Part shown: positions 1-9,899 of the stretch, piece by piece | How the letters are laid out: each line of letters starts with the position of its first letter | Numbering within the stretch: the stretch's first letter is position 1 | The notes under the pieces: model-generated | The model's input: only the letters and a program-made list of their open reading frames with translations | What the model was told of the DNA's origin: nothing | The model's database searches: none | DNA from: Methylorubrum suomiense | Lineage (GTDB): Bacteria; Pseudomonadota; Alphaproteobacteria; Rhizobiales; Beijerinckiaceae | Assembly: GCF_022179765.1 (NCBI RefSeq) | Contig: NZ_BPRE01000003.1 | Span: forward strand, 124,001 to 188,000 | DNA: 64,000 bases | Reading direction: 5' to 3' | Position numbers and translations under genes: made by a program

Positions 1-71
1 AGCGGGGGAGCGGCGAGCGCGGCGGCGAGCGCCGTCAGACGGAGGACCGTCGAGGGATGAGCAGGGGACAC
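1..71 (-). CDS. N-terminal fragment of a gene under cobalamin riboswitch control (possibly a TonB-dependent receptor)
   Basis: Only about 23 codons lie in the window and the gene continues past the left edge. A GTG at 69-71 opens a frame with a short polar start followed by an Ala/Leu-rich stretch (LRLTALAAALAAP), which looks like a signal peptide. It lies directly downstream of a cobalamin riboswitch. In alphaproteobacteria such riboswitches usually precede btuB-type outer membrane receptors, cobalamin transport or cobalamin biosynthesis genes, so a receptor fits the signal peptide. No clear Shine-Dalgarno is visible, so the start codon is uncertain and the identity is inferred from context only. 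Confidence 0.4.
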   Translation of the reverse strand, partial: MSPAHPSTVLRLTALAAALAAPP

Positions 72-199
72 GGGCGAAACAGCCTCGGGCAACGGCAGTG
101 GCACGTCACCGCGAACGAGGCCGCGGACTTGCCCGAACCCAAAGCAGGATCGGTGCCGTCCCCGGCAACCCATCGGTGCACCCCGCCCGACACGCCTCG

Positions 200-400
200 C
201 GTGTGACCACGACTGACGGCAGGTCTCCTGGCTCGCGGGTCGCTGCCCTCTCACCGTCTTCCCGGATGAGACCCATCCAGTGACATGGTGGCGGAAGGCT
301 CGCCGCTCACAGTTGCGGGGGCAGCCACGGCCTCGGGCCGAAGGCCCTCACCGCGTTCCCTTTTGATCCCCGAGGGGAACCGTCGCCACCACGGTTAGCA
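200..400 (-). ncRNA. Cobalamin (AdoCbl-type) riboswitch
   Basis: Read on the minus strand, the leader shows the family's conserved blocks in order: an AAAAGGGAA-CGGTGAGG segment near 350-370, the CTGCCCCCGCAACTGTGA block near 305-325, a CACTGG...GGGAAGACGG block near 258-292, and the B12 box GAGCCAGGAGACCTGCC at about 218-235. This arrangement is diagnostic of the cobalamin riboswitch class. It should repress the gene to its left when cobalamin is plentiful, by termination or by hiding the ribosome binding site. The exact 5' and 3' limits are approximate. Confidence 0.95.
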
Positions 401-650
401 CGGTGGCCGCCTCCGCCGTCAACGCGCGGTCCGGGGGCGAAGGGAGAATCAATACGCCCGTGCCCGAACGGCGACACCCGGCCGACCCGAGATGGCGGCC
501 CGATCGCGGCCCCACGCGGCGACCGGATCCGGGACGGTTCGGTCGGCCCATGCGCCGCAGCGGCTGTCCCCGGAAGCCGGGTCCCCCGTTCGGGCCGATG
601 CGCCCGCCGCCCCTTGGCTCGCCGCAGGGCGGCGGCGCGTCGTCCGGTCG
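401..650. other. Intergenic region without a supported gene
   Basis: About 250 bp between ureJ and the riboswitch leader. Its ORFs are high-GC shadows with Arg/Pro/Gly-rich translations. Positions 566-600 contain TTCGGGCCGATGC, the end of the dispersed 46-bp palindromic element seen at 13816 and 44563, so a decayed copy may lie here. The promoter of the riboswitch-controlled gene must lie in the right-hand part of this stretch. Confidence 0.5.
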
Positions 651-1196
651 TCACGCACCCTGGCGCAGGGCACCACCGGATCGCGGCAGCCACCGCGTCA
701 GCATGAGGCCGGCAACGAGGCCCGCCGCGTGGAGCCCGGCGGTCGCGGCGAGGAAGCCGAGCCCGTAGGAGAGGCCCGAGGCGGTCTCGGGCATCTCGGC
801 CCCGTGCGCCGCGCCGTGGAACACCGCGAAGGCACCGACGAGGCCGGCCAGAGCGGCCAGCGGGATCAGGCGGGCGCAGGCCGCCATCACGGCGAAGGCG
901 GCAACCGATGCGAGGATGGCCGGCTCGACGAAGGGCAGATCCAGGCCGGCCATGGCGAGGGCTGCGCCGATCGTCATCATGCCGAGGAAGGAAGCCGGCA
1001 GCAGCCAGAGCGCCCGCCCGCCGACGAGGCCGGCGATGATCCCCACCGCGACCATCGCGAGGATGTGGTCGGTGCCGTGGATCGGGTGGGCGAAGCCTGC
1101 GGCCAAGCCCGCCGCCTCGCCGTGGCCCGGATGGGCGAGGGCCGCGCCGGGCACCAGCAGGAGCGCCGTCGCGAGCGCCATCGAACGAGAGATCAT
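651..1196 (-). CDS. ureJ: HupE/UreJ family nickel transporter
   Basis: An inner-membrane protein of 181 aa predicted to bring nickel into the cell for urease. After a signal-like segment ending AALA there is an HPGHG motif at about 22-26, then HPIHGTDH at about 37-44, which is the conserved His-rich signature of the HupE/UreJ family. At least five further hydrophobic segments follow. The family is normally 180-200 aa with six or seven membrane spans, so the gene looks complete. The start is the ATG at 1194-1196, preceded by GGAGGA on the minus strand. An alternative upstream frame is only an overlap with ureG. It is the last gene of the ureEFG-J block. Transport of nickel rather than cobalt is inferred from its neighbours. 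Confidence 0.9.
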   Translation of the reverse strand: MISRSMALATALLLVPGAALAHPGHGEAAGLAAGFAHPIHGTDHILAMVAVGIIAGLVGGRALWLLPASFLGMMTIGAALAMAGLDLPFVEPAILASVAAFAVMAACARLIPLAALAGLVGAFAVFHGAAHGAEMPETASGLSYGLGFLAATAGLHAAGLVAGLMLTRWLPRSGGALRQGA

Positions 1197-1243
1197 ACGG
1201 GTCCTCCGGAAATGCATCGTGGACAGCGTCACGATGTCAGACG

Positions 1244-1861
1244 TCATTGGGCGAGCCCCCCTGCTTCGATGACGAAGCGGGCGATGGCGTCGGCCCCGTG
1301 CCCCTCGCGCAGGGACGAGAACACGTAGGGCCGCTCTCCCCGCATGCGGCGGGTATCGGACTCCATCACGGCAAGATCCGCGCCGACCAGGGGGGCGAGA
1401 TCGGTCTTGTTGACGACGAGGAGGTCCGAACGGGTGATGCCGGGCCCGCCCTTGCGCGGGATCTTCTCGCCGCCCGCCACGTCGATGACGTAGAGGGTGA
1501 TGTCGGCGAGTTCCGGCGAGAAGGTCGCGGCGAGATTGTCGCCGCCGGACTCGATCAGCACCACGTCGAGGGCGGGGAAGCGGCGGCGCATCTCGGCCAC
1601 CGCCGCGAGGTTGATCGAGGCATCCTCGCGGATCGCCGTGTGGGGGCATCCCCCCGTCTCGACGCCCATGATCCGCTCCTCGGGCAGGGCCCCGGCCACG
1701 GTCAGGAGGCGGGCATCCTCCTTGGTGTAGATGTCGTTGGTGATGGCGCAGATGTCGTAGGTGTCGCGCAGCCGCTTGCACAATTGCTCCATCAGCGCCG
1801 TCTTGCCGGAGCCGACGGGGCCGCCGATGCCGACGCGGAGCGGACCGTTCACAGATGCCAT
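1244..1861 (-). CDS. ureG: Urease accessory GTPase UreG
   Basis: A 205-aa SIMIBI-class GTPase that couples GTP hydrolysis to nickel delivery into apo-urease, acting with UreD, UreF and UreE. It has the P-loop [11 protein letters not shown] at about 13-23, the nickel-binding CPH motif ([11 protein letters not shown], 70-80), an ESGGDN segment at about 104-109 and the guanine-specificity motif NKTD at about 151-154. The length is typical. The start at 1859-1861 ([11 protein letters not shown]) follows a GAGGA sequence. It lies 7 bp downstream of ureF in the same operon. Confidence 0.97.
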   Translation of the reverse strand: MASVNGPLRVGIGGPVGSGKTALMEQLCKRLRDTYDICAITNDIYTKEDARLLTVAGALPEERIMGVETGGCPHTAIREDASINLAAVAEMRRRFPALDVVLIESGGDNLAATFSPELADITLYVIDVAGGEKIPRKGGPGITRSDLLVVNKTDLAPLVGADLAVMESDTRRMRGERPYVFSSLREGHGADAIARFVIEAGGLAQ

Positions 1862-1868
1862 GGCGTCC

Positions 1869-2537
1869 TCATGATCGGAAGATCCTCGAATACTGGGTCT
1901 CGTGCCGGAACGAGCCGAGATCGACCCTGAGCGTGGCCGAGCCCAGCGCGTCGAGGCCGAGCGGCTCGACCGCCTCGGCGAGCGCCGCCACCCGGGGAGC
2001 GAGGGAGGCGACGATGCGGGTGCCGGCCCCCTGCCCGATCGGCGCGACGCGCAGGCCCGCCGAGACGATGGCCTGGACGAAGGCGAGGCCGTAGGCGGCG
2101 AGCATCGCCCCGCCCCCCATGCCATGGGCGCCCGAGGCCGCGCCGACGGCCACCGGCAGCGCCACGGGCCCGGGCAGGGCTGTCGCGACGGCATCGAGGG
2201 CCGGGCAGGGCCAAGCCGCGAGCGTCGCGTCGAGGAAGCTGCGGCCCTGCTGGCTGGTCTCCAAGTGAAGCTCGCGCGAGGGCGCCATCGCCAAGGCGAG
2301 ATCGTTGATGGCGCCGAGGGCGGCGCCGTCGCCTGCGGCGCGATGCGCGTGCGCCGCCAGGATCAGGTCGTTGCGCCCGGAGCCCCGCTCCAGCACGGCG
2401 CCGAGCCAGTCCGAGAAGCTCGCCTCGTCGGCGACGTCGCCGGTCTCCACCGCCCATTCGAGGCCGTGGGAATAGGCGAAGCCGCCCACCGGATAGGCGG
2501 GCGACAGCCACGCCATCAATCGCAGCGCCTCAATCAT
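1869..2537 (-). CDS. ureF: Urease accessory protein UreF
   Basis: A 222-aa all-helical urease chaperone that binds UreD and UreG on the apo-enzyme and acts as a GTPase effector. Family hallmarks are the early [19 protein letters not shown] segment (residues 12-30) and a C-terminal tail ([14 protein letters not shown]) resembling the essential family tail (H-x2-Q/R-YSRLFRS). Length is normal. Its ATG overlaps the 3' end of ureE by 8 bp and no strong Shine-Dalgarno is visible, which suggests translational coupling. Confidence 0.96.
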   Translation of the reverse strand: MIEALRLMAWLSPAYPVGGFAYSHGLEWAVETGDVADEASFSDWLGAVLERGSGRNDLILAAHAHRAAGDGAALGAINDLALAMAPSRELHLETSQQGRSFLDATLAAWPCPALDAVATALPGPVALPVAVGAASGAHGMGGGAMLAAYGLAFVQAIVSAGLRVAPIGQGAGTRIVASLAPRVAALAEAVEPLGLDALGSATLRVDLGSFRHETQYSRIFRS

Positions 2538-3036
2538 GCCGGTGCGGCGGATGCGCGTGATCGTGGGAATGACCGTGCCCGTGATCGTGCGGATGACCGT
2601 GGCCGCCCTGATAGGCGCCGCCCTCGGGCCGGAACGGGCGCTCGACCGGTTCGGCGCTGCCGCCCAATCCCCGCACCATCTCGGCCAGCACGTGGTCCTG
2701 GGCGATCCAGACCGCCTCGGCGCCGATCTCGGCGGGGATATGCCGGTTGCCGATATGCCAGATCAGGCGCTTGAGGGCATGGTCGGAGGGCGCCCGGACT
2801 TCCAGCAGCTTCTCGGGGGCCGCCTCGACCCAGACGAGGCGGCCATCGTCGAGGACGAGCGCGTCCCCGTCGTCCAGGACGGTCGCCTGGGCCAGATCGA
2901 GCAGGAAGGCGGTGCCGCCGACCCCGCGCATGGCGATGCGGCGGCGATGCCGCTCGCCGTGATCGAGCACGACGCGATCGACGATCTCGCCGCTCGCGAG
3001 GGCGTCGCGGCGGATGACGCGGGTGGCGCGGATCAT
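2530..3036 (-). CDS. ureE: Urease accessory nickel metallochaperone UreE
   Basis: A 168-aa protein that binds Ni(II) and passes it to the UreG/UreF/UreD complex. The N-terminal half is the peptide-binding beta domain. The C-terminal ferredoxin-like domain holds the conserved [14 protein letters not shown] segment at about 91-104, with metal-ligand His. The last 25 residues form a His/Asp/Gly tail ([20 protein letters not shown]) with about eleven His, a nickel reservoir as in Klebsiella UreE. The start at 3034-3036 overlaps the DUF29 stop in an ATGA arrangement. A longer upstream reading frame has no support. Confidence 0.96.
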   Translation of the reverse strand: MIRATRVIRRDALASGEIVDRVVLDHGERHRRRIAMRGVGGTAFLLDLAQATVLDDGDALVLDDGRLVWVEAAPEKLLEVRAPSDHALKRLIWHIGNRHIPAEIGAEAVWIAQDHVLAEMVRGLGGSAEPVERPFRPEGGAYQGGHGHPHDHGHGHSHDHAHPPHRHD

Positions 3037-3515
3037 GGGGTGAGGCGACCGGGCTCGGCGGGCAGGAAGTCCAGATTGAGTGCTTGCTCGACGGTGAAGG
3101 GTGGCTGCTCGGGAAACAGGGCAAAATCGAAGCCGGTGTCCTTGGCGGCGAGCACGCGGCCCGAGTGGTAGGCCCGCGCGAACACCTCCGCCGGATAGCG
3201 CCGCAGGCTCGGGCTCATCTCCAAGACGTCGTGTACCTGCAGCCGCTGCTCGGTGATCGTGCCGGTCCAACTGCTCGACCGGGCGCCCGGCTGGACCATC
3301 CATTTCAGGAGATGCCCGATCAGCACCGCAAGACGATTCTTGATCTCGCGCTTCTCGCTCGCCCCCACGCTCGCCACCTCCTCGATCAAATGGCCGAGGT
3401 CGAGCGCGTCGAAGCGGCCTTGGCGCAGCAATTCGGCCTGCGCCTGGGTCCAGGCATAGAAATCCGTGTCGTACAGATCGGCCGCCGGTGGCGGCTTCAG
3501 CGCGGCCTTCGTCAT
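3033..3515 (-). CDS. DUF29 family protein
   Basis: A 160-aa soluble protein of the DUF29 family, recognised by the N-terminal LYDTDFYAWTQAQAELLRQG (positions 14-33), followed by LDLGHLIEEVASVGASEKRE and HLLKWMVQPG. The family has no established function. It is often present in several copies in cyanobacteria and alphaproteobacteria. The ATG at 3515 is preferred over the one at 3533 because GGAGG lies about 7 bp upstream. The stop overlaps the ureE start (ATGA), so it is co-translated with the urease accessory genes. Whether it takes part in urease maturation is unknown. Confidence 0.85.
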   Translation of the reverse strand: MTKAALKPPPAADLYDTDFYAWTQAQAELLRQGRFDALDLGHLIEEVASVGASEKREIKNRLAVLIGHLLKWMVQPGARSSSWTGTITEQRLQVHDVLEMSPSLRRYPAEVFARAYHSGRVLAAKDTGFDFALFPEQPPFTVEQALNLDFLPAEPGRLTP

Positions 3516-3605
3516 CGCGGGCCTCCGGGTCATCCCGTCGCCATCCTATCGCAGGCTGCGGTCGATGCGACAGCCGGGTCGCCGACCCTCGGTCCCCACG
3601 CGCCT

Positions 3606-3713
3606 TCATCCCGAGGTGCGGAGCGAAGCGAAGCCTCGAAGGAGGGCTCCAGGGATCGCGCGATCCGCTGGAGTCCTCCTTCGAGGCGGCTCACGCGGCA
3701 CCTCAGGATGGAG
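3606..3713. repeat. Dispersed palindromic repeat, family A, copy 1
   Basis: An element of about 108 bp beginning CATCCCGAGGTGC and ending CACCTCAGGATG, with an inner hairpin made of CTCGAAGGAGG and CCTCCTTCGAGG arms. The same element recurs at 10829, 20358 and 58470. It lies between ureC and the DUF29 gene, so its transcript would form a large stem-loop inside the urease operon. Confidence 0.85.
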
Positions 3714-3753
3714 AGGTTTAAGTGGTGAGAGCCGGGACACGGCGCGCCGCTCT

Positions 3754-5466
<1,713 letters not shown>

Positions 5467-5543
5467 GGGCAGGACTCGCGTCGGGACTGGGCGGGATCGG
5501 GCAAGCAGGGACGGTGCCGCGGGCGGCGGAAGCGGGCTTCCGC

Positions 5544-6443
5544 TCAATCCGGGGCGCGGGGCGTGTCGGGCGGGATGCCGGCCTCCTCCGGTTCGGTCGT
5601 CGCGGGCGCGGCGCCCGCGCGGGCGGATTTCGGACGCTTGCGGCGCACCACCTTCTTCACCTTGACGGTGGGCTTGCGGGCGACGCGGGCGCGCATCTCC
5701 TGAAGCATCTCGAGCTGGATCTGCTGGATCTCGGCCAGACGCTGCCACTGCTTGGTGACGAGGTGGTCCATCTTCTCGTGCAGATGCCGGATTTCCAGCT
5801 CGGCCTTCAGGTTGACCCGGTAGTCGTTGTTCGAGCGCAGGCGGTCCTTCTTGTCCTGCCGGCTCTGGCTCATCATGATGATCGGGGCCTGGATCGCCGC
5901 AAGGCAGGACAGGACGAGGTTGAGCAGGATGAACGGGTAGGGATCGAACGCCTTCGCCTCGCCGATGGCGACGTTCGCCAGCATCCAGGCGAACAGGACC
6001 ACGGCGAAGCTGATCAGGAAGGCCCAGGAGCCGCCGAAGGCCGCGAGCCCGTCCGAGACCCGCTCGCCGAAGCTGCGATGCTCGTCGTAATCCTCCTCGA
6101 CGTTCTCGGCGATGGTGTCCTGGGCGGCGATGCTCTCGGCCACCTGCCGGTCGAGGTCGGAATACTCGCCGTGCTCCTCCGCCAGGAGCTCGGCGACGAA
6201 GCGGGTGCGGTATCGCGCAAGTTCGTTGACGCCGATCAGCGCGTCGTCGCTCAGGCCGGGGAAGTCGGCGCGGATATGGACGGCGAGGGCCGGCCTCAGG
6301 GTCGCGACCGGCACGAGATTGCGCCGGTTCATCGCGACGCCGCTGATGGCGCAGATGCCGCGCTTGCCCTTGCCCGCCGAAAGCGGCCCCTGACCTGCGT
6401 CCTGGGCCGCGTCCTCGTCCGCCTTGGTCTCGATCAGGGTCAC
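5544..6443 (-). CDS. DUF1003 domain membrane protein
   Basis: A 299-aa protein of the DUF1003 family. An N-terminal region with CAISG and a VNELARYR segment at about 73-80 precedes two hydrophobic helices (about 134-155 and 168-190) separated by the [10 protein letters not shown] motif. Then comes a long charged, coiled-coil-like region (about 195-255) and a Lys/Arg/Pro-rich tail. The family's function is unknown; some members are annotated as cyclic-nucleotide-binding-like or stress-related. The ATG overlaps the stop of the NCS2 permease (ATGA), so the two are probably translated together. Confidence 0.85.
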   Translation of the reverse strand: MTLIETKADEDAAQDAGQGPLSAGKGKRGICAISGVAMNRRNLVPVATLRPALAVHIRADFPGLSDDALIGVNELARYRTRFVAELLAEEHGEYSDLDRQVAESIAAQDTIAENVEEDYDEHRSFGERVSDGLAAFGGSWAFLISFAVVLFAWMLANVAIGEAKAFDPYPFILLNLVLSCLAAIQAPIIMMSQSRQDKKDRLRSNNDYRVNLKAELEIRHLHEKMDHLVTKQWQRLAEIQQIQLEMLQEMRARVARKPTVKVKKVVRRKRPKSARAGAAPATTEPEEAGIPPDTPRAPD

Positions 6444-7825
6444 GGCTTGCCCATCGCATCGGCGCGCAACGCCGCCCGCCTATCCGAGACGGAGGCGGGA
6501 GTCATCTCGCCCGGCGGCGACCGGTCGGCGCGAGACCCCCGTTCGTGGTCCTGGCGGGGCCCGGCCCCGAGCAGGTGATAGACGAGGATCGCCCCGAAGG
6601 TCGCGGTGCCGATGCCGCCGAGGGCGAAATCGCCGAGGCGGATCGTCAGGTCGCCCGCGCCCGCGATCAGAGCGACCGCCGCGGTGACGAGGTTGCGGGC
6701 CTCGGCGAAATCGGTCCGGTCCTGCACCCAGATGCGCCCGCCGGTGGCGGCGATCAGACCGAACACCACGAGCGCCAGCCCGCCGACGACCGGCACGGGA
6801 AGCGTCAGCACCAGGGCGCCGAATTTCGGCGAGAAGCCGAGCAGGATGGCAAACCCCGCCGCCGCGACGAAGACGAGCGTCGAGTAGATCCGCGTGACCG
6901 CCATCACGCCCATATTCTCGGCATAGGTCGTCACGCCGGTGCCGCCGCCCAGTCCCGACAGGATGGTGGCGAGCCCGTCGGCGAGGAAGCCGCGGCCGAT
7001 CAGGGGATCGTAGTCGCGCCCGGTCATCGCCGCGATCCCCTTGATATGGCCGAGATTCTCCGCGACCAGGATGAGGGCGACCGGCGCGATCAGCACCATG
7101 GCGGGTCCCGAGAAGATCGGCGCGGCGAATGTCGGCAGGCCGATCCAGGCGGCCTCGCCGAGCCGGGCGAAGTCGATGGGCTTGGCGAGGCCCAGACCGT
7201 TGGCGAGCCCGAGATAGAGCCCGTAGGCGATGGCCGCGCCGATCAGGATCGGCAGGCGCCGCGCCATCCCGCGCCCGCGCACCGCCACGAGCCCGACCAG
7301 CAGCGCCGTCACCAGCCCCATCGCGGTGTCGAAGCCGGTGCCCGAGAGGCTCTTCACGGCGACGGGGGCCAGGTTGAGCCCGATCGCCGCAACGATGGCG
7401 CCCGTGACGACGGGGGGCATCAGCCGCTCGATCCAGGCGGTGCCCGACAGGTGCACGGCGAGCCCGATCGCCGCGTAGAGCGCGCCGCAGGCGACGATGC
7501 CGCCGAGCGCCACCCCGATATTCGGGTTGGGTCCGCTGCCGGCATAGCCGGTGGCGGCAATCACCACGGCGATGAAGGCGAAGCTGGAGCCGAGATAGGA
7601 GGGCAGCCGCCCGCCCGTCAGCAGGAAGAAGAGCAGCGTGCCGATGCCGGAGAACAGGATCGCGGTGTTCGGGTCGAACCCCATGAGGATCGGCGCGAGC
7701 GCGGTCGAGCCGAACATGGCGACGACGTGCTGGAGCCCGAGCACCACCGTCTGCCCCGTGGGCAACCGCTCGTCGGGCGCGACCTCGCCGGAGGTCCTGA
7801 GACGCCAGCTCGGGAAATAGCTCAC
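6440..7825 (-). CDS. NCS2 family uracil/xanthine permease
   Basis: A 461-aa polytopic permease of the nucleobase-cation symporter-2 family. The N-terminal [18 protein letters not shown], the [13 protein letters not shown] segment and the family signature around [19 protein letters not shown] (about 255-273) are all visible, and 12-14 hydrophobic segments follow. The QH pair near residue 32 is conserved in the family. Sequence resembles the UraA/RutG/PyrP branch, so uracil or another pyrimidine is a better guess than xanthine, but substrate cannot be fixed by reading. Start is GTG at 7823-7825. Located inside the urease region, it may supply nucleobases whose degradation gives urea or ammonium. 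Confidence 0.88.
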   Translation of the reverse strand: MSYFPSWRLRTSGEVAPDERLPTGQTVVLGLQHVVAMFGSTALAPILMGFDPNTAILFSGIGTLLFFLLTGGRLPSYLGSSFAFIAVVIAATGYAGSGPNPNIGVALGGIVACGALYAAIGLAVHLSGTAWIERLMPPVVTGAIVAAIGLNLAPVAVKSLSGTGFDTAMGLVTALLVGLVAVRGRGMARRLPILIGAAIAYGLYLGLANGLGLAKPIDFARLGEAAWIGLPTFAAPIFSGPAMVLIAPVALILVAENLGHIKGIAAMTGRDYDPLIGRGFLADGLATILSGLGGGTGVTTYAENMGVMAVTRIYSTLVFVAAAGFAILLGFSPKFGALVLTLPVPVVGGLALVVFGLIAATGGRIWVQDRTDFAEARNLVTAAVALIAGAGDLTIRLGDFALGGIGTATFGAILVYHLLGAGPRQDHERGSRADRSPPGEMTPASVSDRRAALRADAMGKP

Positions 7826-7900
7826 GACCGATCCCTTTGTGGCCGATCACAGTGAAGGATCGCTTGTCCTTCATGCCCGGTCCGGATGATAGTCCGATCA

Positions 7901-7916
7901 CCGACAGATCTGTCGG
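7901..7916. promoter_or_regulatory. Perfect 16-bp palindrome, candidate operator
   Basis: CCGACAGATCTGTCGG is an exact inverted repeat without spacer in the divergent region between the NCS2 permease (start 7825) and the small ORF/RNA ligase pair (start 7931). Its place, 76 bp from one start and 15 bp from the other, suits an operator for a dimeric regulator. It could also fold as a short RNA hairpin just before the ribosome site of the small ORF. The regulator is not known. Confidence 0.5.
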
Positions 7917-7930
7917 CCAAGGAGATTGTC

Positions 7931-8035
7931 ATGCCTAAATTCAACATTGCAACGACCCGACTTTGCCGCCCGTATTTCATGGGCATGAGCGTCAATTCCG
8001 CGCGTCGTCGTGATTGGGGAGCGATACGGACATGA
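7931..8035 (+). CDS. 34-aa small ORF overlapping the RNA ligase start
   Basis: This ORF has an ideal Shine-Dalgarno, AAGGAG at 7919-7924, six bases before its ATG. Its TGA overlaps the ATG of the RNA ligase in an ATGA arrangement (8032-8035). It encodes a 34-residue basic peptide beginning MPKFNIATTR, with an RRRDWGA segment near the C-terminus. It could be a leader peptide that couples translation of the ligase to its own, or a real small protein partner. I do not recognise a family. The good ribosome site and exact overlap argue against chance, but expression is not shown. Confidence 0.5.
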   Translation: MPKFNIATTRLCRPYFMGMSVNSARRRDWGAIRT

Positions 8036-9165
8036 TCTTTCCTCGAATCGAGCATCTCGACCAAGTCACGCCGCACATTTCGTTCGATCAGGGTTTCGTC
8101 GTCTCGCGTCGGTCCGACCACACGGTGATCGATTACGTCTTTGCCGGCCCTGAAACCTTCAGCTCCGCCATGGCTCTGGAGTGCCGCGGCCTGAAATTCG
8201 ACCGCGATGGACGGCTCATCGGACGACCGTTCCACAAATTTTTCAATCTCGGCGAGCGCCAGAGGATCGAGCAGATCGACTGGTCGGCGCCCCATCACGT
8301 GCTCGACAAGCTCGACGGATCGATGGTGCATCCGGTCCTTCTCGAGGGCGCGATGGTGTTCATGACCCGGATGGGCGCCACGGCGCAGGCCGCGGCGGCG
8401 CAGCGGCAGGCCGGGGCGGGTGTCCTCGATCTGGCCCATCATCTGCTTGCGGGCGGCCTCACGCCGATCTTCGAGTTCACCTCGCCCGACAACCGGATCG
8501 TCGTCGCCTATGAGCGGCCGGCGCTCACCCTGCTCGCGGCACGGGACATGGTGAGCGGCGCCTATCTGCCGCAGGCCGAACTCGTGCGGCTCGGCGCGCG
8601 CTTCGGCGTCGCCGTGGTGCGCGCCGCAGGCCCGCTCGCGGATGCCGCCGACTTCGTCGCCCGCGCGCGATGCGAGGCCGGCATTGAGGGCTACGTGCTG
8701 GCCTTCGAGGACGGACACCGCCTCAAGCTCAAGACCGACGGCTACGTGCTGCGCCACCGCACGCTCTCGGGCGTGCGCCAGGAGAAGACCGTGCTGGCCT
8801 GGGTCGCGGCCGGCGCCGTCGACGACGTCGTGCCGATCCTGCCCGAGGCGGTGTCGACGCGGCTCCTGGCCTATCAGGCGACCGTCGAAGCGAGCGCCGC
8901 GGCGCATGAAGCCGCGATCCGCGCCTTCGCGGCCGAGCATCGCGGCCTGCCCCGCAAGGACTACGCCGCCCTCGCCTTCCGGCGCTTCGACAAGCGCCTG
9001 ACCAAGGCCGCGTTCGACGCCTATGACGGACGCGACCCGCGGGGCGCGATCGGCGCGATGCTGATCTACGCGGCAGGCAGCGAGGGCCGGGTCGAGGCCG
9101 TGCGCGACCTGTTCGGCATGGCCTGGAGCGTGGACGACCTCATCCTGCCGGAGATCGAGCCGTAG
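8032..9165 (+). CDS. T4 Rnl1-like RNA ligase
   Basis: A 377-aa member of the covalent nucleotidyltransferase superfamily, most like T4 RNA ligase 1. Nucleotidyl motifs are in order: the adenylated Lys93 in KLDGS, upstream ECRGLKF (50-56) and RPFHKFFNLGE (65-75), motif IIIa-like PIFEFTSP with Glu148, motif IV IEGYVLAF with Glu219, and motif V LKLKT with Lys232/Lys234. These are the residues needed for ATP-dependent 5'-phosphate/3'-OH RNA joining. The C-terminal ~130 residues are helical and would be the substrate domain. ATG at 8032 is chosen over a TTG at 8014 because GGGGA lies upstream. Role in the cell is unknown; no kinase/phosphatase partner is adjacent. Confidence 0.85.
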   Translation: MIFPRIEHLDQVTPHISFDQGFVVSRRSDHTVIDYVFAGPETFSSAMALECRGLKFDRDGRLIGRPFHKFFNLGERQRIEQIDWSAPHHVLDKLDGSMVHPVLLEGAMVFMTRMGATAQAAAAQRQAGAGVLDLAHHLLAGGLTPIFEFTSPDNRIVVAYERPALTLLAARDMVSGAYLPQAELVRLGARFGVAVVRAAGPLADAADFVARARCEAGIEGYVLAFEDGHRLKLKTDGYVLRHRTLSGVRQEKTVLAWVAAGAVDDVVPILPEAVSTRLLAYQATVEASAAAHEAAIRAFAAEHRGLPRKDYAALAFRRFDKRLTKAAFDAYDGRDPRGAIGAMLIYAAGSEGRVEAVRDLFGMAWSVDDLILPEIEP

Positions 9166-9206
9166 GGCGCGCTCGCCCCTGACGCAGCGGAGCGTGTGGG
9201 CCGGTG

Positions 9207-9827
9207 TCACAGCCGGCCCATCACCTCGCCGCGGAAGCCGTAGACGGTGCGGGTGCCGGAGAGCGGCACCAGGGTCACCTCCCGGGTCGAGCCCGGCTCG
9301 AACCGCACGGCCGTGCCCGGCGCGATGTCGAGGCGCTGGCCGCGGGCCTTCTCCCGGTCGAAGACGAGACCGGGATTGACCTCGTAGAAATGGTAGTGCG
9401 AGCCGACCTGGATCGGCCGGTCGCCGGTATTGGCGACCGAGACCACGGTGCGCGCGGCGCCCGCATTGAGCGCGATCTCGCCGGCCAGCGTCGTCACCGT
9501 GCCGGGCACGTCGTCGGAGGGGGCGCCGCGGATCGGATGATGGACGGTGACGAGCTTGGTGCCGTCGGGAAACGTCGCCTCGACCTGGATGTCGTGGATC
9601 ATCTCGGCGATGCCCGGCATCACCTGATCGGCGGTGAGGACATGGGCACCGGCCTGCATCAGCTCGGCGACGGAGCGGCCGTCGCGGGCGCCCTCGACCA
9701 CGAAATCGGTGATGAGCGCCACCGCCTCCGGGTGGTTGAGCTTGACGCCCCGGGCCAGCCGGTTGCGCGCGACCTGCGCCGCCATGGCGACGAGGAGCTT
9801 GTCTTTCTCGCGGGGGGTCAGGAGCAC
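9207..9827 (-). CDS. ureAB: Fused urease gamma/beta subunit
   Basis: A 206-aa protein joining the two small urease subunits in one chain. Residues 1-100 are UreA ([10 protein letters not shown] at the start, [21 protein letters not shown] near 70-90, VHHPIR at 95-100). Residues ~106-206 are UreB ([24 protein letters not shown] near 143-158, [15 protein letters not shown]). Such a fusion is known from Helicobacter UreA and some alphaproteobacteria. The GTG start at 9825-9827 gives the normal UreA N-terminus and has GGAGA upstream; the longer ATG frame to 9875 adds unrelated residues. It follows ureD by 72 bp. Confidence 0.96.
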   Translation of the reverse strand: MLLTPREKDKLLVAMAAQVARNRLARGVKLNHPEAVALITDFVVEGARDGRSVAELMQAGAHVLTADQVMPGIAEMIHDIQVEATFPDGTKLVTVHHPIRGAPSDDVPGTVTTLAGEIALNAGAARTVVSVANTGDRPIQVGSHYHFYEVNPGLVFDREKARGQRLDIAPGTAVRFEPGSTREVTLVPLSGTRTVYGFRGEVMGRL

Positions 9828-9899
9828 GGGCGCTCTCCGAAGTCGTCTGGATACGGTCTCGCGCGGATCATGCACGGGGCGTGCGAGAGCGCCACCGTA

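Noticed and set aside
492..1328. 278-codon plus-strand frame over ureJ
   Set aside because: Arg/Gly/Glu-rich antisense shadow of ureJ and ureG in high-GC DNA; no family features and no ribosome site.
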